Assembly (NCBI RefSeq): GCF_004352835.1
Contig: NZ_SJSB01000002.1
Span: 62,001 to 126,000, forward strand
Length of the DNA: 64,000 nucleotides
Origin: Marinomonas flavescens
GTDB taxonomy: Bacteria; Pseudomonadota; Gammaproteobacteria; Pseudomonadales; Marinomonadaceae
Direction of reading: 5' to 3'
Shown here piece by piece: positions 1 through 9,412 of this stretch. The translations under genes and the position numbers were made by a program. Within the stretch, counting starts at the first letter, position 1. The number at the start of each line of letters is the position of its first letter. Under the pieces are notes generated by a model, which did no database searches, had not been told where the DNA came from, and saw nothing but the letters and a program-made list of their open reading frames with translations.

Positions 1-451
1 CACCAATAGGTTGTTTGATAGTCAATACGCGTTTGTCTTTGGCAAAGGTAGGAATAGTATCGCCATTTAGACGACGGGCTTCGTCGGCGAACCAGTCAAT
101 GAAGGACGCGCCGTACAATACTTCGCCTTTTGCTTCTGCAAAGGGCTTACCTTGTTCTAATGTCATGAGCGTGGCGAGGTCGTCTTGATTGTCTAGAATC
201 AGTTGATTCCAACGGCGCATTAATGTCGCTCTTTCTTTAGCCGTACGAGCTTGCCATTCTTTTTGAGCCACGGCAGCGACTTCAACCGCTTGCGTTGTCT
301 CTTGCGCGCCCAAATCTTGCACATCAATCAGGTGTTCGCCATTTGATGGATTGGTAATTGCAAAGGTCTTACCTGATGCCGAAGACACCCATTCGCCACC
401 AATATAAGACTGGCTTTTAAGAAGAGTTGGCTGTGTTAACTGTACTGACAT
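1..451 (-). CDS. gabD: NAD(P)-dependent succinate-semialdehyde dehydrogenase, N-terminal part
   Basis: About 150 codons of the N-terminus are present; the rest lies beyond the left edge. The translation starts MSVQLTQPTLLKSQSYIGGE and contains the pattern TNPSNGEHL followed by EQGKPFAEAKGEV and SFIDWFADEARR, which is the N-terminal NAD(P)-binding part of GabD-type aldehyde dehydrogenases. The family oxidises succinate semialdehyde to succinate in the cytoplasm, at the end of GABA or polyamine breakdown. A GGAGTC Shine-Dalgarno sits about 6 bases before the ATG. The catalytic Cys and Glu are outside the window, so the substrate is inferred from family resemblance; glutarate semialdehyde is also possible. 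A perfect inverted repeat lies upstream at 567-592. Confidence 0.85.
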   Translation of the reverse strand, partial: MSVQLTQPTLLKSQSYIGGEWVSSASGKTFAITNPSNGEHLIDVQDLGAQETTQAVEVAAVAQKEWQARTAKERATLMRRWNQLILDNQDDLATLMTLEQGKPFAEAKGEVLYGASFIDWFADEARRLNGDTIPTFAKDKRVLTIKQPIG

Positions 452-566
452 AAATGACTCCAAACTCGCTGCGGAGAATTGTTGTAAAGTGCCGTTAAGG
501 TAGTAATAACCGCGTTCTTTGATAGTAGATAAAGCGCTGGAATAGAAAAATGAAAAGCTATCAACG

Positions 567-592
567 CAATGTTTGAAGTTTCTCAAACATTG
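567..592. promoter_or_regulatory. Perfect inverted repeat, probable operator upstream of gabD
   Basis: CAATGTTTGA and TCAAACATTG form perfect 10-base arms around a 6-base spacer. A further TCAAACAT half-site occurs just downstream, near 607. The dyad lies about 115 bases upstream of the gabD start, a plausible operator position. The cognate regulator is not visible in the window. Confidence 0.5.
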
Positions 593-808
593 TGATCAAA
601 AAACAATCAAACATAAGTGGTCTTCTTTGTTTTTGATGACTTTTTACTAAAAGTATCCGTTCAAAGCCCAATACTACAAAAGTGGTTGTAGACGTATCTT
701 TCTGGTTTTAATGTGAATCAACTGGTTTATATCGTCGCCAAATATCGCGAGGAATCTGATGAAAACAACAATGATGGATAAAATTCTGGAGAGGATTAAT
801 TGAATAAT

Positions 809-860
809 AGGTCTGCTTTGTAGACCTTAGTGAGTAGGTTTTGAATTGACTCACTAAGGT
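809..860. repeat. Overlapping, mutually exclusive hairpins
   Basis: AGGTCT (809-814) pairs with AGACCT (822-827). ACCTTAGTGAGT (824-835) pairs perfectly with ACTCACTAAGGT (849-860). The two stems share bases 824-827, so only one can form at a time. No U-tract follows on either strand, so this is not an obvious terminator. Confidence 0.45.
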
Positions 861-979
861 GCAATAGCCGTGGTTGCTGGTAAAGTACGCTTACCTTTAG
901 AAAAGACTAAACCCTCAGCATGAGGACTTCTTGCCAGACATGGGTTTTAGTTTTGATGATTAAGTGATTGTTACTTAAT

Positions 980-1996
980 CTAATTCTTAAGTTTTAAAAG
1001 ATCATTATAAAGTGTTTTTGGAATGTCTACGGCATTTCTAGCTAGGTTCCGCTCACGTGCTTGATAGCGACGTTGTGATGGTAGACGAGCACCTTGTTCA
1101 ATAATATCGGCAAACAAACGCTCCGCTCTATCATTGTTGGCTGGGACATTACCGCCGCTTAATAGATTAGGGTCAAAAGCGATAATAATTTCTCCATGAT
1201 ACGGCGCCTCAGGTTGTCCGTTAGCGGCTTCCATGCTCTCTTTACTGGTTAAATCATCAATTAAAGGGCCGGCGAGCAGCTCGATCATAATCGACAACGC
1301 CGAGCCTTTATAATCCCCAAACGTCAGCATGGAGCCATCCATCGCGGCTTGTGCGTCTGTGGTTGGATTACCGTCTTTATCAATCGCTACGCCCTCAGGA
1401 AGTGGTTTTCCAGCTCGGCGATAAAGTTCTATTTCACCGCGTGCGAATTGGCTGGTGGCAAAATCAAACGTAAATGGATTCGTTCCTTGGCGCGGCCAAC
1501 TAAAGGCCAGCGGATTGGTGCCAAGCGTACCGCGTTTTCCGCCTGCGGGTGCGACCCATGCATGGCTAGGTACCATCGCCAAACCGGCTAACCCAACGGC
1601 TGACAGTTTCTCGACTTCAGGCCATAAGGCAGAGAAGTGGAAGCAATGGTTAATCGCCAACGCCGCAATCCCATTCTTTTTCGCTTTTTCAATCAATAAT
1701 GGCAAGGCGGCATCCAGCGCCAATAATGAAATACCACCGTTTGCATCAGCTTTTACGACAGATGGCGCGGCATCCACGATCGTTGGTTTGGCCGAGCCAC
1801 TAATACGGCCGATTTTCATACTTTGGGTACACATGAGAAGACGAAATAGGCCATGAGAATGACAGTCGTCTTGCTGGCAAGCCGCGATGACATCGGTAAT
1901 AGACTTAGCGTGATCGTCACTGAAACCGTTGTCCATTAGAATGCTTTCGCTTAGTTCACGTACTTCTGCCAAGCTCAGAGTGATGGTATCGCTCAT
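980..1996 (-). CDS. dpkA: Delta1-piperideine-2-carboxylate / delta1-pyrroline-2-carboxylate reductase (Ldh2 family)
   Basis: The 338-residue protein belongs to the malate/L-lactate dehydrogenase-2 (Ldh2/YlbC) superfamily. Visible family signatures are DCHSHGLFRL near residue 45, HFSALWPEVE near 120, LGTNPLAF near 158, FDFATSQFARGE near 177 and GDYKGSALSIMIELL near 230, in the order and wording of Pseudomonas DpkA. That enzyme reduces cyclic imino acids to L-pipecolate or L-proline with NAD(P)H in D-lysine or hydroxyproline/D-proline catabolism. The start at 1996 (MSDTI) is preferred over the ATG 12 bases upstream because GGAGAAAGG lies correctly in front of it and the upstream ATG has none. 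The exact imino-acid substrate cannot be read from sequence. Confidence 0.8.
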   Translation of the reverse strand: MSDTITLSLAEVRELSESILMDNGFSDDHAKSITDVIAACQQDDCHSHGLFRLLMCTQSMKIGRISGSAKPTIVDAAPSVVKADANGGISLLALDAALPLLIEKAKKNGIAALAINHCFHFSALWPEVEKLSAVGLAGLAMVPSHAWVAPAGGKRGTLGTNPLAFSWPRQGTNPFTFDFATSQFARGEIELYRRAGKPLPEGVAIDKDGNPTTDAQAAMDGSMLTFGDYKGSALSIMIELLAGPLIDDLTSKESMEAANGQPEAPYHGEIIIAFDPNLLSGGNVPANNDRAERLFADIIEQGARLPSQRRYQARERNLARNAVDIPKTLYNDLLKLKN

Positions 1997-2143
1997 GCCT
2001 TTCTCCATTAATGATGAATGTTTATTGAATGGCGCTTATTATTAAAAATCCATTTATCGTTTTCTTGCAAGATAGCAGATTACGACTGACACGGGTAATC
2101 GTTAGAATGGCTAGTATTAATATTTTGTGATTAGGGTGGAGCG

Positions 2144-2503
2144 GTGTCTTTTTCTTACTTAGAACAATTTATGCGGCAGTGGAAAGTACATTTAAAGCAA
2201 CAGCTTGAAGGTTTCGGGTTGAGTTATGTCGAAGTAGAAGGTGATGATCAGCTGGATATTAAAGCGAATTCGTTGACTTATTTTGCTTGTTTACGGACGA
2301 CCTCTCAATCCATCTTTAACATGGATGAATCACGGGATGAGCTTGCTTGGGTCATGCTTGAGAAGCAGTTAAAGGCGCTGGCGAAGAAGGCCGAGATCGG
2401 CACGTCTAGCCTTGTTTCTAAGTTGCATATTGAAGCGCCCCAAATCCTGATCCGTCTGAATTTTAGTTACGATAACGAGCAGCATATTATCTATGTGAGC
2501 TAG
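2144..2503 (+). CDS. Hypothetical cytosolic protein, 119 aa
   Basis: A 119-residue protein with a GTG start preceded closely by AGGGTGGAG, a strong Shine-Dalgarno. It has no signal peptide or membrane segment and is mildly acidic, with a helical N-terminal stretch (FMRQWKVHLKQQLEGFG), a Lys-rich helix (LEKQLKALAKKAEIG) and beta-like strands at the end. I do not recognise the family. It is divergent from the DpkA-like gene and convergent with the diguanylate cyclase, so it appears monocistronic. Confidence 0.6.
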   Translation: MSFSYLEQFMRQWKVHLKQQLEGFGLSYVEVEGDDQLDIKANSLTYFACLRTTSQSIFNMDESRDELAWVMLEKQLKALAKKAEIGTSSLVSKLHIEAPQILIRLNFSYDNEQHIIYVS

Positions 2504-2548
2504 CATCAAAGAGCGAGTAGAGGCTGGTGAGAAGGCTAAGAAACGTCT

Positions 2549-3961
2549 CTAGCAGTCATTGAACGTACAGACGCGATTTCGGCCGGTCTGTTTGGCTTTG
2601 TAAAGCGCAGTGTCGGCTTCTCGGAGCAATTCATCAATATAACAATGCATCCCGCAGCTGAAAGTCACTCCAAGAGACACCGTGTAATAAATCGTTTGTT
2701 TATCATGGCTGGTTAAGCCGTCTGCCGCGAGTGACTCGCGTAGAGATTCTGCAACTTCTAGGGTGGTTGCTCGGTCGGTATCGGGTAATAAAATAGCGAA
2801 TTCTTCACCACCAATACGCCCTAATACCGCACTCTCTGGCAGGTTAACAAGGCTGTTTCGAGCCAGATGCTGTAATACTAGATCGCCGTGGTCATGACCA
2901 TGAATGTCGTTTATTTTTTTAAAGTGATCGACGTCCATCATCAAAAGCGCACAATTTTCTTTTAACGCCGAGGCTTGTTGTAGCATTGAGCTACTGAGCT
3001 CAAAAAAGGAGCGGCGATTGGCGAGGCCGGTTAAATAATCAAAATACGCCCGGTGTTCCAGCTCTTGGTGCGCGTTGTGGTTTTCTATGGCAATGCTTGC
3101 CAAGTTACTGGCGAACTGAATTTGTTCAATGTCTTTTAATCTTGGTGTGGGCGACGGACTGTTATAAATGGCAAAGGTGCCAAGTAATAAGCCATCTGAA
3201 GAAAAAATAGGCTCCGACCAGCAGGAGTTTAGCTCTGCCGCCCGCGCAAGATCGGTAAACTTGTGCCAATTCAAATGCGTGCTAATGTCTTCAACAATGA
3301 TGCGTTGTTCATGGTAAGCCGCGGCACCACAAGAGCCAATGGCAGGGCCTATTTTAATACCATTGATCGCTTGGCTGTAAAATCCAGGGAGGTCTGGCGC
3401 CGCCCCTAATGACAGGCATTGTCCTTGTTTGTCGAATAATAAAACGCTGCACAGCGACGGTGGACTTTCTCTTTGTACTTGTTGGACTATGACGGTGAGG
3501 ACATCTTTAAGGGACGAGCTTTTGGCCACCATTTCGAGCATATTACTGCGTACTTTTAAGCGTTGTTCAATGACTAAGTGATCCGTGATGTCCTGTACAT
3601 AAAAAACCTTTTTTCCTTCGAACAAGGTTAATGACAAGCTAACCTGTCGAACTCGGTTATTTTTGTCGCGTAGACTTGTTTCTATGCGGGTAGCAGGTCT
3701 ATTCGATGCGTTATCAAGCGCGATTTGCGCTAACCATGGTTGCAGGATGTGTTCTTTTGCATGGGGAAGAGAAAAGGACTTGGTGTACCAGCTATTAATG
3801 TCTGGAATATCCGTTTTTGTATAGCCGAACGATTGGCGAAAAGCGTCATTGAGTAGCAGGGTTTGGTTTGAGTCAGTATCGAAGACCGCGATTGCCACAG
3901 GCGCACCTTCTAACAAGCTTTCTAACTGCGCTACCTGATTATTCTCTGCTATTTTCATCAT
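2549..3961 (-). CDS. PAS-GAF-GGDEF diguanylate cyclase
   Basis: A 470-residue signalling protein. Residues about 15-120 form a PAS domain (VAIAVFDTDSN...LLNDAFRQSFGY), about 135-290 a GAF domain, and about 310-465 a GGDEF domain. The active-site motif is GGEEF (RIGGEEFAILLPD), with substrate-site residues DVDHFKKIND and HDHGD. It should convert two GTP to cyclic di-GMP. No transmembrane helix is seen, so it is probably a cytosolic sensor. The product-inhibition RxxD site five residues before GGEEF is not evident (AVLGRIGGEEF), suggesting little feedback inhibition. The ATG at 3961 has GGGGA seven bases upstream; an upstream in-frame TTG at 3988 is less likely. Confidence 0.88.
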   Translation of the reverse strand: MMKIAENNQVAQLESLLEGAPVAIAVFDTDSNQTLLLNDAFRQSFGYTKTDIPDINSWYTKSFSLPHAKEHILQPWLAQIALDNASNRPATRIETSLRDKNNRVRQVSLSLTLFEGKKVFYVQDITDHLVIEQRLKVRSNMLEMVAKSSSLKDVLTVIVQQVQRESPPSLCSVLLFDKQGQCLSLGAAPDLPGFYSQAINGIKIGPAIGSCGAAAYHEQRIIVEDISTHLNWHKFTDLARAAELNSCWSEPIFSSDGLLLGTFAIYNSPSPTPRLKDIEQIQFASNLASIAIENHNAHQELEHRAYFDYLTGLANRRSFFELSSSMLQQASALKENCALLMMDVDHFKKINDIHGHDHGDLVLQHLARNSLVNLPESAVLGRIGGEEFAILLPDTDRATTLEVAESLRESLAADGLTSHDKQTIYYTVSLGVTFSCGMHCYIDELLREADTALYKAKQTGRNRVCTFNDC

Positions 3962-4152
3962 GCCATGTTCCCCGTAAATCCTGCCCAATTGATGATCCTC
4001 GCCTTGTATTGTTTAGCTGAGGGATTGATTGGAGCAATCTAATTGCATATTAAATATACAACAAACGATAGGCTGAGGTATTGAGTATTGCGTTTTTAGA
4101 TGCCGCTTATTGTCATAAAATTGTAAGCGGAGGCGTTTTTGTGAAGGCTGAG

Positions 4153-4190
4153 ACAAAAACGAACCCATGAAAATACTCGATGGGTTCGTT
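4153..4190 (-). terminator. Rho-independent terminator of lpd
   Basis: AACGAACCCAT (4158-4168) pairs with ATGGGTTCGTT (4180-4190), an 11-base stem. On the minus strand it is followed by a run of T, immediately after the lpd stop. Confidence 0.8.
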
Positions 4191-4200
4191 GCAAAAGAAA

Positions 4201-5601
4201 TTAACGACGTTTCTTATTTGGCAAGTCAGTAATAGTCCCCGCCCCTAACTCAGCGGCTAAACCAACACTTTCGTGTAAGCTTGGGTGAGCGTGGATGGTT
4301 AAGGCTATGTCTTCTAATGTAGCGCCAAATTCGATCGCCAAGGTTAATTCACCCAATAGCTCACCAGCATGAGAGCCAACAATACCAGCACCGAGAACGC
4401 GTTGGCTGTCTTCATCATAAATCAGCTTGGTTTTACCTTGGGTTACGCCAGAGGCAATAGCTCGACCGCTTGCAGTCCATGGAAAAACGGCTGATTTAAC
4501 CGCAATTTTTTGCTTTTTCGCTTCTGTTTCCGTTAAACCCACCCAAGCGACTTCTGGGAAAGTATACGCAATGGAAGGGATGGCAAGCGGCTGGAAATCG
4601 ACTTTATGCCCAGCAATCACTTCAGCGGCAACATGACCTTGATGCGACGCTTTATGCGCAAGCATAGGGCCATGAGTGACATCGCCAATGGCAAAAATAT
4701 TTGCCACAGAGGTTTTACATTGAGTATCCGTTAGCACAAAACCGCGCTCGTCTAGCTCAACACCGATTTCTGGAATACCAGCTTTGCGACCATTAGGAGA
4801 ACGGCCTACCGCCACAAGCACGGCATCCACGGCGAGGTTACGAGCGCCGTCTTTGTCTTGCAAGGTGATGTTCAGCGCTTCAGGCGTTGCTTCAATATTG
4901 GTTACTTGAGTTTGTGTCAAAAACGTCATGCGATCTTTGTTGGCTTGCTCAAAAACACGTACTAGGTCTTTATCTGCCCCAGTCATGATCTGATCACCTA
5001 ACTCTGCGACGGTGATTTTTGCACCGAGAGATTGGTAGACAGTGGCCATTTCCAAGCCAATGATACCGCCGCCCAGTACCAATAAATGTTCAGGAATGCG
5101 TTCTAATTGCAACGCGCTGGTGGCGTCTAAAATACGTGGGTCATCGTAAGGTACGAAAGGCAAGCGAATGGCGCGAGAGCCAACTGCAATAATGGCGTTT
5201 TCGAATTCAACTTTCTCGTCTTTGCCATCTTTACTAACGACGATGGAATGCGTTGAGTCAAATACCCCTTCCCCTTGAAGCACCGCTACTTTTCGGCCTT
5301 TTGCCATAAGCGCCAAGTTTCCGGTGAGTGTATCGACCGTGGATTGGCGGTGATGACGAACGGCCTCTAAATCGATTTTTGGTTTAGGGTATTCAACTCC
5401 GTGGCTTGGCTCGTCAGCGATGCGGATTTTACCGGCAATGTGCAACAGCGCCTTTGATGGGATACAACCAACGTTCAAACAAACGCCACCAATTCGATCA
5501 TGACGCTCGACCATTGCAACAGACAGTCCAAGATCAGCTGCACGAAAGGCGGCAGCATAACCACCAGGACCACTACCTAGAACCAAAAGATCGTATTTCA
5601 T
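4201..5601 (-). CDS. lpd: Dihydrolipoyl dehydrogenase (E3), stand-alone
   Basis: A 466-residue FAD flavoprotein disulfide reductase. GSGPGG (residues 9-14) is the FAD Rossmann motif, CLNVGC (41-46) the redox-active disulfide, GGGIIGLE (about 180) the NAD site, and the C-terminal HAHPSLHES the His-Glu dyad of the dimer interface. It reoxidises dihydrolipoyl groups of 2-oxoacid dehydrogenase or glycine-cleavage complexes. No E1 or E2 genes adjoin it; the gene is divergent from a TetR regulator with shared operators, so this is likely a conditionally expressed E3. GGGGAC precedes the ATG at 5601; an upstream in-frame ATG at 5640 lies in the operator side and lacks such a site. Confidence 0.93.
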   Translation of the reverse strand: MKYDLLVLGSGPGGYAAAFRAADLGLSVAMVERHDRIGGVCLNVGCIPSKALLHIAGKIRIADEPSHGVEYPKPKIDLEAVRHHRQSTVDTLTGNLALMAKGRKVAVLQGEGVFDSTHSIVVSKDGKDEKVEFENAIIAVGSRAIRLPFVPYDDPRILDATSALQLERIPEHLLVLGGGIIGLEMATVYQSLGAKITVAELGDQIMTGADKDLVRVFEQANKDRMTFLTQTQVTNIEATPEALNITLQDKDGARNLAVDAVLVAVGRSPNGRKAGIPEIGVELDERGFVLTDTQCKTSVANIFAIGDVTHGPMLAHKASHQGHVAAEVIAGHKVDFQPLAIPSIAYTFPEVAWVGLTETEAKKQKIAVKSAVFPWTASGRAIASGVTQGKTKLIYDEDSQRVLGAGIVGSHAGELLGELTLAIEFGATLEDIALTIHAHPSLHESVGLAAELGAGTITDLPNKKRR

Positions 5602-5651
5602 TACATGTCCCCTATGGGTTGAGGGTAAAAAAGGATGCAAGGTAAATATCT

Positions 5652-5726
5652 ACCTATCACAAGATAGGTGCAAATATAACTTGTTACTTTCACCAAGGTC
5701 AATAGAATACCTACCTATAGATAGGT
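5652..5726. promoter_or_regulatory. Twin TetR-type operators between lpd and tetR
   Basis: ACCTATC-acaa-GATAGGT (5652-5669) is a perfect 7-base dyad. ACCTAT-ag-ATAGGT (5713-5726) repeats the same half-site with a shorter spacer. The centres are about 59 bases apart in the divergent promoter region, suggesting that the adjacent TetR protein represses both genes. Confidence 0.65.
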
Positions 5727-5747
5727 GAATAAAAGTGAATATTACTA

Positions 5748-6338
5748 ATGACTGCGAAAAATATTTTTTTAAACAAGCGTCCCTCTAGTACGGACACGAA
5801 AAATAAAATCATGAACGCCGCCGAGGCCGCGATTGTTAGAGGTGGCTATAGCGCGTTTAGCTTTCGAGATATTGCCGAAGAGGTCGGCATCAAAAGCGCT
5901 AGCGTTCATTATCACTACCCGACAAAGGCGGACCTTGTGGTCGCTGTGATGATGCGTTTTACCGATGAATTTCAAGCCATTCTAGCGGACCCTGAAGTGG
6001 ATGATTTTGACGCTAGAACAACGCTTAATCATTTTATTGATGGCTTTAGATCGAAAAATGTCGAACGTCACAGTATGAGTATCTGCACCATGCTGACGGC
6101 GGATAAACATCTACTGTCCGAGGCGGTGAGCCAATCATTGGCAGACTTCTATCAAGTAAAATTAGGCTGGCTGACAAAAGTATTTATGCGCCTAGAAAAT
6201 TTACCAGAAGACGCCGCTCGTGATCGCGCGGGTCAATTTGTCGCCACCTTGCATGGTGCATCTGTGCTTGTGCAGGCGACGGGTGAGTTAGCTTGGTATG
6301 AAAAAGTGGCTTCTCCGTGGCGTCAGCCAAGCGAATAA
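5748..6338 (+). CDS. TetR/AcrR-family transcriptional regulator
   Basis: A 196-residue protein with an N-terminal TetR helix-turn-helix (residues about 18-65: IMNAAEAAIVRGGYSAFSFR then DIAEEVGIKSASVHYHYPTK). The C-terminal region is a ligand-binding helical domain with no recognisable ligand. It is divergent from lpd across about 150 bases carrying two similar dyads, so it probably controls lpd and itself. The Shine-Dalgarno in front of ATG 5748 is weak. Confidence 0.85.
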   Translation: MTAKNIFLNKRPSSTDTKNKIMNAAEAAIVRGGYSAFSFRDIAEEVGIKSASVHYHYPTKADLVVAVMMRFTDEFQAILADPEVDDFDARTTLNHFIDGFRSKNVERHSMSICTMLTADKHLLSEAVSQSLADFYQVKLGWLTKVFMRLENLPEDAARDRAGQFVATLHGASVLVQATGELAWYEKVASPWRQPSE

Positions 6339-6470
6339 GCAGGCTGAAAAATGGCAAATGATGTCTTATCATGAGCAATTTGATGATTTAAATAGCGTGG
6401 TTATTTTGAGGCTAATACAGGCTTGTTGTACTATGTGGGCTAATTTCATTTAAGTAAGACATTGTTCAAT

Positions 6471-7409
6471 ATGAGCACAACAGATAAACATTTACATAAC
6501 CCTACTTTTAAGTGGCGCTTTCTTCTTCCTCAACACTGGTTGACTTGGGTCGGTCTTTTTTTTGCCGCCTTGATAGCGTTTGTTCCTTTTCGTCTGCGCG
6601 ATAAAGTTGGCACTAAGATCGCTCATATTTTGGTGAAACGAAACAACAGTGCATTAAAGCGTGCTCGCCTTAATTTACAACACTGCTTTCCAGAAAAATC
6701 ACTTGAAGAGCGCGAAGACATTTTGACTCGCTGCTTTGAAACCGCCGTGCAGTACTTTCTTGGCTATGCGGGTTTGTTGGTGCGCAGCAAGAAGCACAAC
6801 CAAGCGAAAGGTGTGATGATTGGCGAAGAGCATTTATTGCCCTTATTGGATCGCGGTGAAAAAATCATCGCCTTGGTTCCCCATTGTTGGGCGATTGATT
6901 ATGCCGCGGTGATGATTGCCGCAAAAGGCTATCAAGTCTCGACCATGATGAAACCGCAGAAAAATGAGATTGCTGACTGGCTAATTCACAAACAACGGAT
7001 GCAATTTGGTGGAAAAATTTACCCTAGATCGGCCGGTATTAAGCCTTTTTTGAAGTCCGTTAAAGAGGGCTATTTGGGGTATTACTTGCCGGACGAAGAC
7101 CTAGGGCCACAACATTCTGTCTTTGTGCCTTTCTTTGGCGAAACCAAAGCGACCATGAAAGGGCTAGGCAAATTTGCCAAGCTGACAAAAGGGGTTGTGG
7201 TACCTATGTTGCCGACGTACAACGCGAAAAACGGCAAATATGAACTGTTTATTTTGCCCGCGTTAGAAAATTTCCCCACAGGAGATGAAGAGCAAGATGC
7301 TATTACCATGAACCAAGCCATGGAAGCGCTGATTGTTGAGCACCCTGAGCAATACATGTGGATTCTCAATCTGCTGCGCAGCCGACCTGACGGCACTAAG
7401 CTTTACTAG
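6471..7409 (+). CDS. lpxM: Lipid A late acyltransferase (LpxM/LpxL family)
   Basis: A 312-residue HtrB/MsbB-family acyltransferase that adds a secondary acyl chain to Kdo2-lipid A precursors at the inner membrane. A hydrophobic anchor (WLTWVGLFFAALIAFVPF) lies near the N-terminus. The catalytic HX4D/E-type motif appears as HCWAID (about residue 140). Downstream are the conserved PDEDLGPQHSVFVPFFG and the C-terminal WILNLLRSRPDG. The LpxM assignment rests on PDEDLG and the overall match; LpxL cannot be excluded. ATG 6471 is chosen, but an in-frame TTG nine bases earlier fits the weak AAG-rich upstream sequence about equally. A hairpin terminator follows. Confidence 0.82.
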   Translation: MSTTDKHLHNPTFKWRFLLPQHWLTWVGLFFAALIAFVPFRLRDKVGTKIAHILVKRNNSALKRARLNLQHCFPEKSLEEREDILTRCFETAVQYFLGYAGLLVRSKKHNQAKGVMIGEEHLLPLLDRGEKIIALVPHCWAIDYAAVMIAAKGYQVSTMMKPQKNEIADWLIHKQRMQFGGKIYPRSAGIKPFLKSVKEGYLGYYLPDEDLGPQHSVFVPFFGETKATMKGLGKFAKLTKGVVVPMLPTYNAKNGKYELFILPALENFPTGDEEQDAITMNQAMEALIVEHPEQYMWILNLLRSRPDGTKLY

Positions 7410-7469
7410 ATTAAGAAAGTAGCTTAAACCATAAGCTAAAAAACAAATTCAAAAATAACGTTGTTGTAT

Positions 7470-7500
7470 AAGAGGTTTTTTTATCGAGAAACCTCTTCTC
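7470..7500 (+). terminator. Hairpin terminator after lpxM
   Basis: AAGAGGTTT (7470-7478) pairs with AAACCTCTT (7489-7497) around a 10-base loop, followed by a pyrimidine-rich but T-interrupted tail. Probable, moderately strong. Confidence 0.5.
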
Positions 7501-7567
7501 TTCTTCATAATATTTTATTCATCAATGATGAACTGCGGCTCATCGATTGCCTGTTCTAGAGTAGTAG

Positions 7568-8536
<969 letters not shown>

Positions 8537-8603
8537 GCACATAGCATAGCGCCATTAGACAGTGGTCTGGTGGCTAACAAGATTGATATTAAGAGGCTAA
8601 ACC

Positions 8604-9410
8604 GTGGATTCATACGCCGTTGTTGGTAACCCTATCGCACACAGTAAGTCGCCGAGCATTCATACTTATTTTGCTAACCAAACTCAGCAAGATCTGCACT
8701 ATACGACGCTGTTAGGCGACGAAGAGCGTTTTGAAGAACAAGTTACAGAGTTTTTTAAAAACGGTGGCAAGGGGCTTAATGTCACTATGCCGTTCAAAGG
8801 TCGCGCTTATGATATGTGTGATGTGTTGAGCAAGCGAGCCAAACAAGCAGGTGCGGTTAACACCCTAATGATGGGCCGAAATGGCGATCTGTTTGGCGAC
8901 ACCACAGATGGCGTCGGTATGGTTAACGACATTACCAAAAATCACGCTCAATCATTGCAGGGTAAACGCGTACTGGTGATTGGCGCAGGTGGCGCGGTAC
9001 GTGGCGTGCTAGAGCCATTATTAGCCGAACAACCAGCTTCGGTCACTGTGGTCAACCGAACCGTGTCAAAAGCCGAAGCATTGGCTGAGCAATATGGCTG
9101 TCTAGCGTCTTCTTTTGACGCACTAGAAGGGCCGTTCGATATTATTATCAATGGCTCTGCCAGCAGTATTTCAGGTAGTTTACCACCGTTAAAAGACAGC
9201 ATTATTGATGCTAATACCTGGTGCTATGACATGGCCTACAGTAAAGAACAGACGTTGTTTTTAAACTGGGCAGAACAACACGGAGCACAAGGTGTGGATG
9301 GCTTAGGTATGCTGGTGTGCCAAGCGGCTGAGTCGTTTTATTTATGGCGCCAAGTCCGCCCAGAGACCCGCTCTCTAGTCGCTAAAATGCGCCAAGAAAT
9401 GGAAGCCTAA
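8604..9410 (+). CDS. aroE: Shikimate dehydrogenase (NADP+)
   Basis: A 268-residue enzyme of the shikimate pathway that reduces 3-dehydroshikimate to shikimate. The substrate domain begins YAVVGNPIAHSKSP with the shikimate-binding S-K-S, then NVTMPFKGRA carries the catalytic Lys and DTTDGVGM the catalytic Asp region. The NADP Rossmann motif is VIGAGGAVRG (about residue 125), followed by NRTVSKAEAL. The start is GTG with AAGAGG seven bases upstream. The gene ends two bases before the next start codon, so it is translationally coupled to the FemAB-like gene. Confidence 0.95.
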   Translation: MDSYAVVGNPIAHSKSPSIHTYFANQTQQDLHYTTLLGDEERFEEQVTEFFKNGGKGLNVTMPFKGRAYDMCDVLSKRAKQAGAVNTLMMGRNGDLFGDTTDGVGMVNDITKNHAQSLQGKRVLVIGAGGAVRGVLEPLLAEQPASVTVVNRTVSKAEALAEQYGCLASSFDALEGPFDIIINGSASSISGSLPPLKDSIIDANTWCYDMAYSKEQTLFLNWAEQHGAQGVDGLGMLVCQAAESFYLWRQVRPETRSLVAKMRQEMEA

Positions 9411-9412
9411 CC

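Larger units (their letters stand above)
452..979. other. 528-base intergenic region with two inverted-repeat structures
   Basis: No credible gene is seen between gabD and the DpkA-like gene, both on the minus strand. The stretch holds a perfect operator-like dyad at 567-592 and a pair of overlapping hairpins at 809-860, listed separately. Only very short reading frames without convincing ribosome binding sites occur. Confidence 0.6.
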
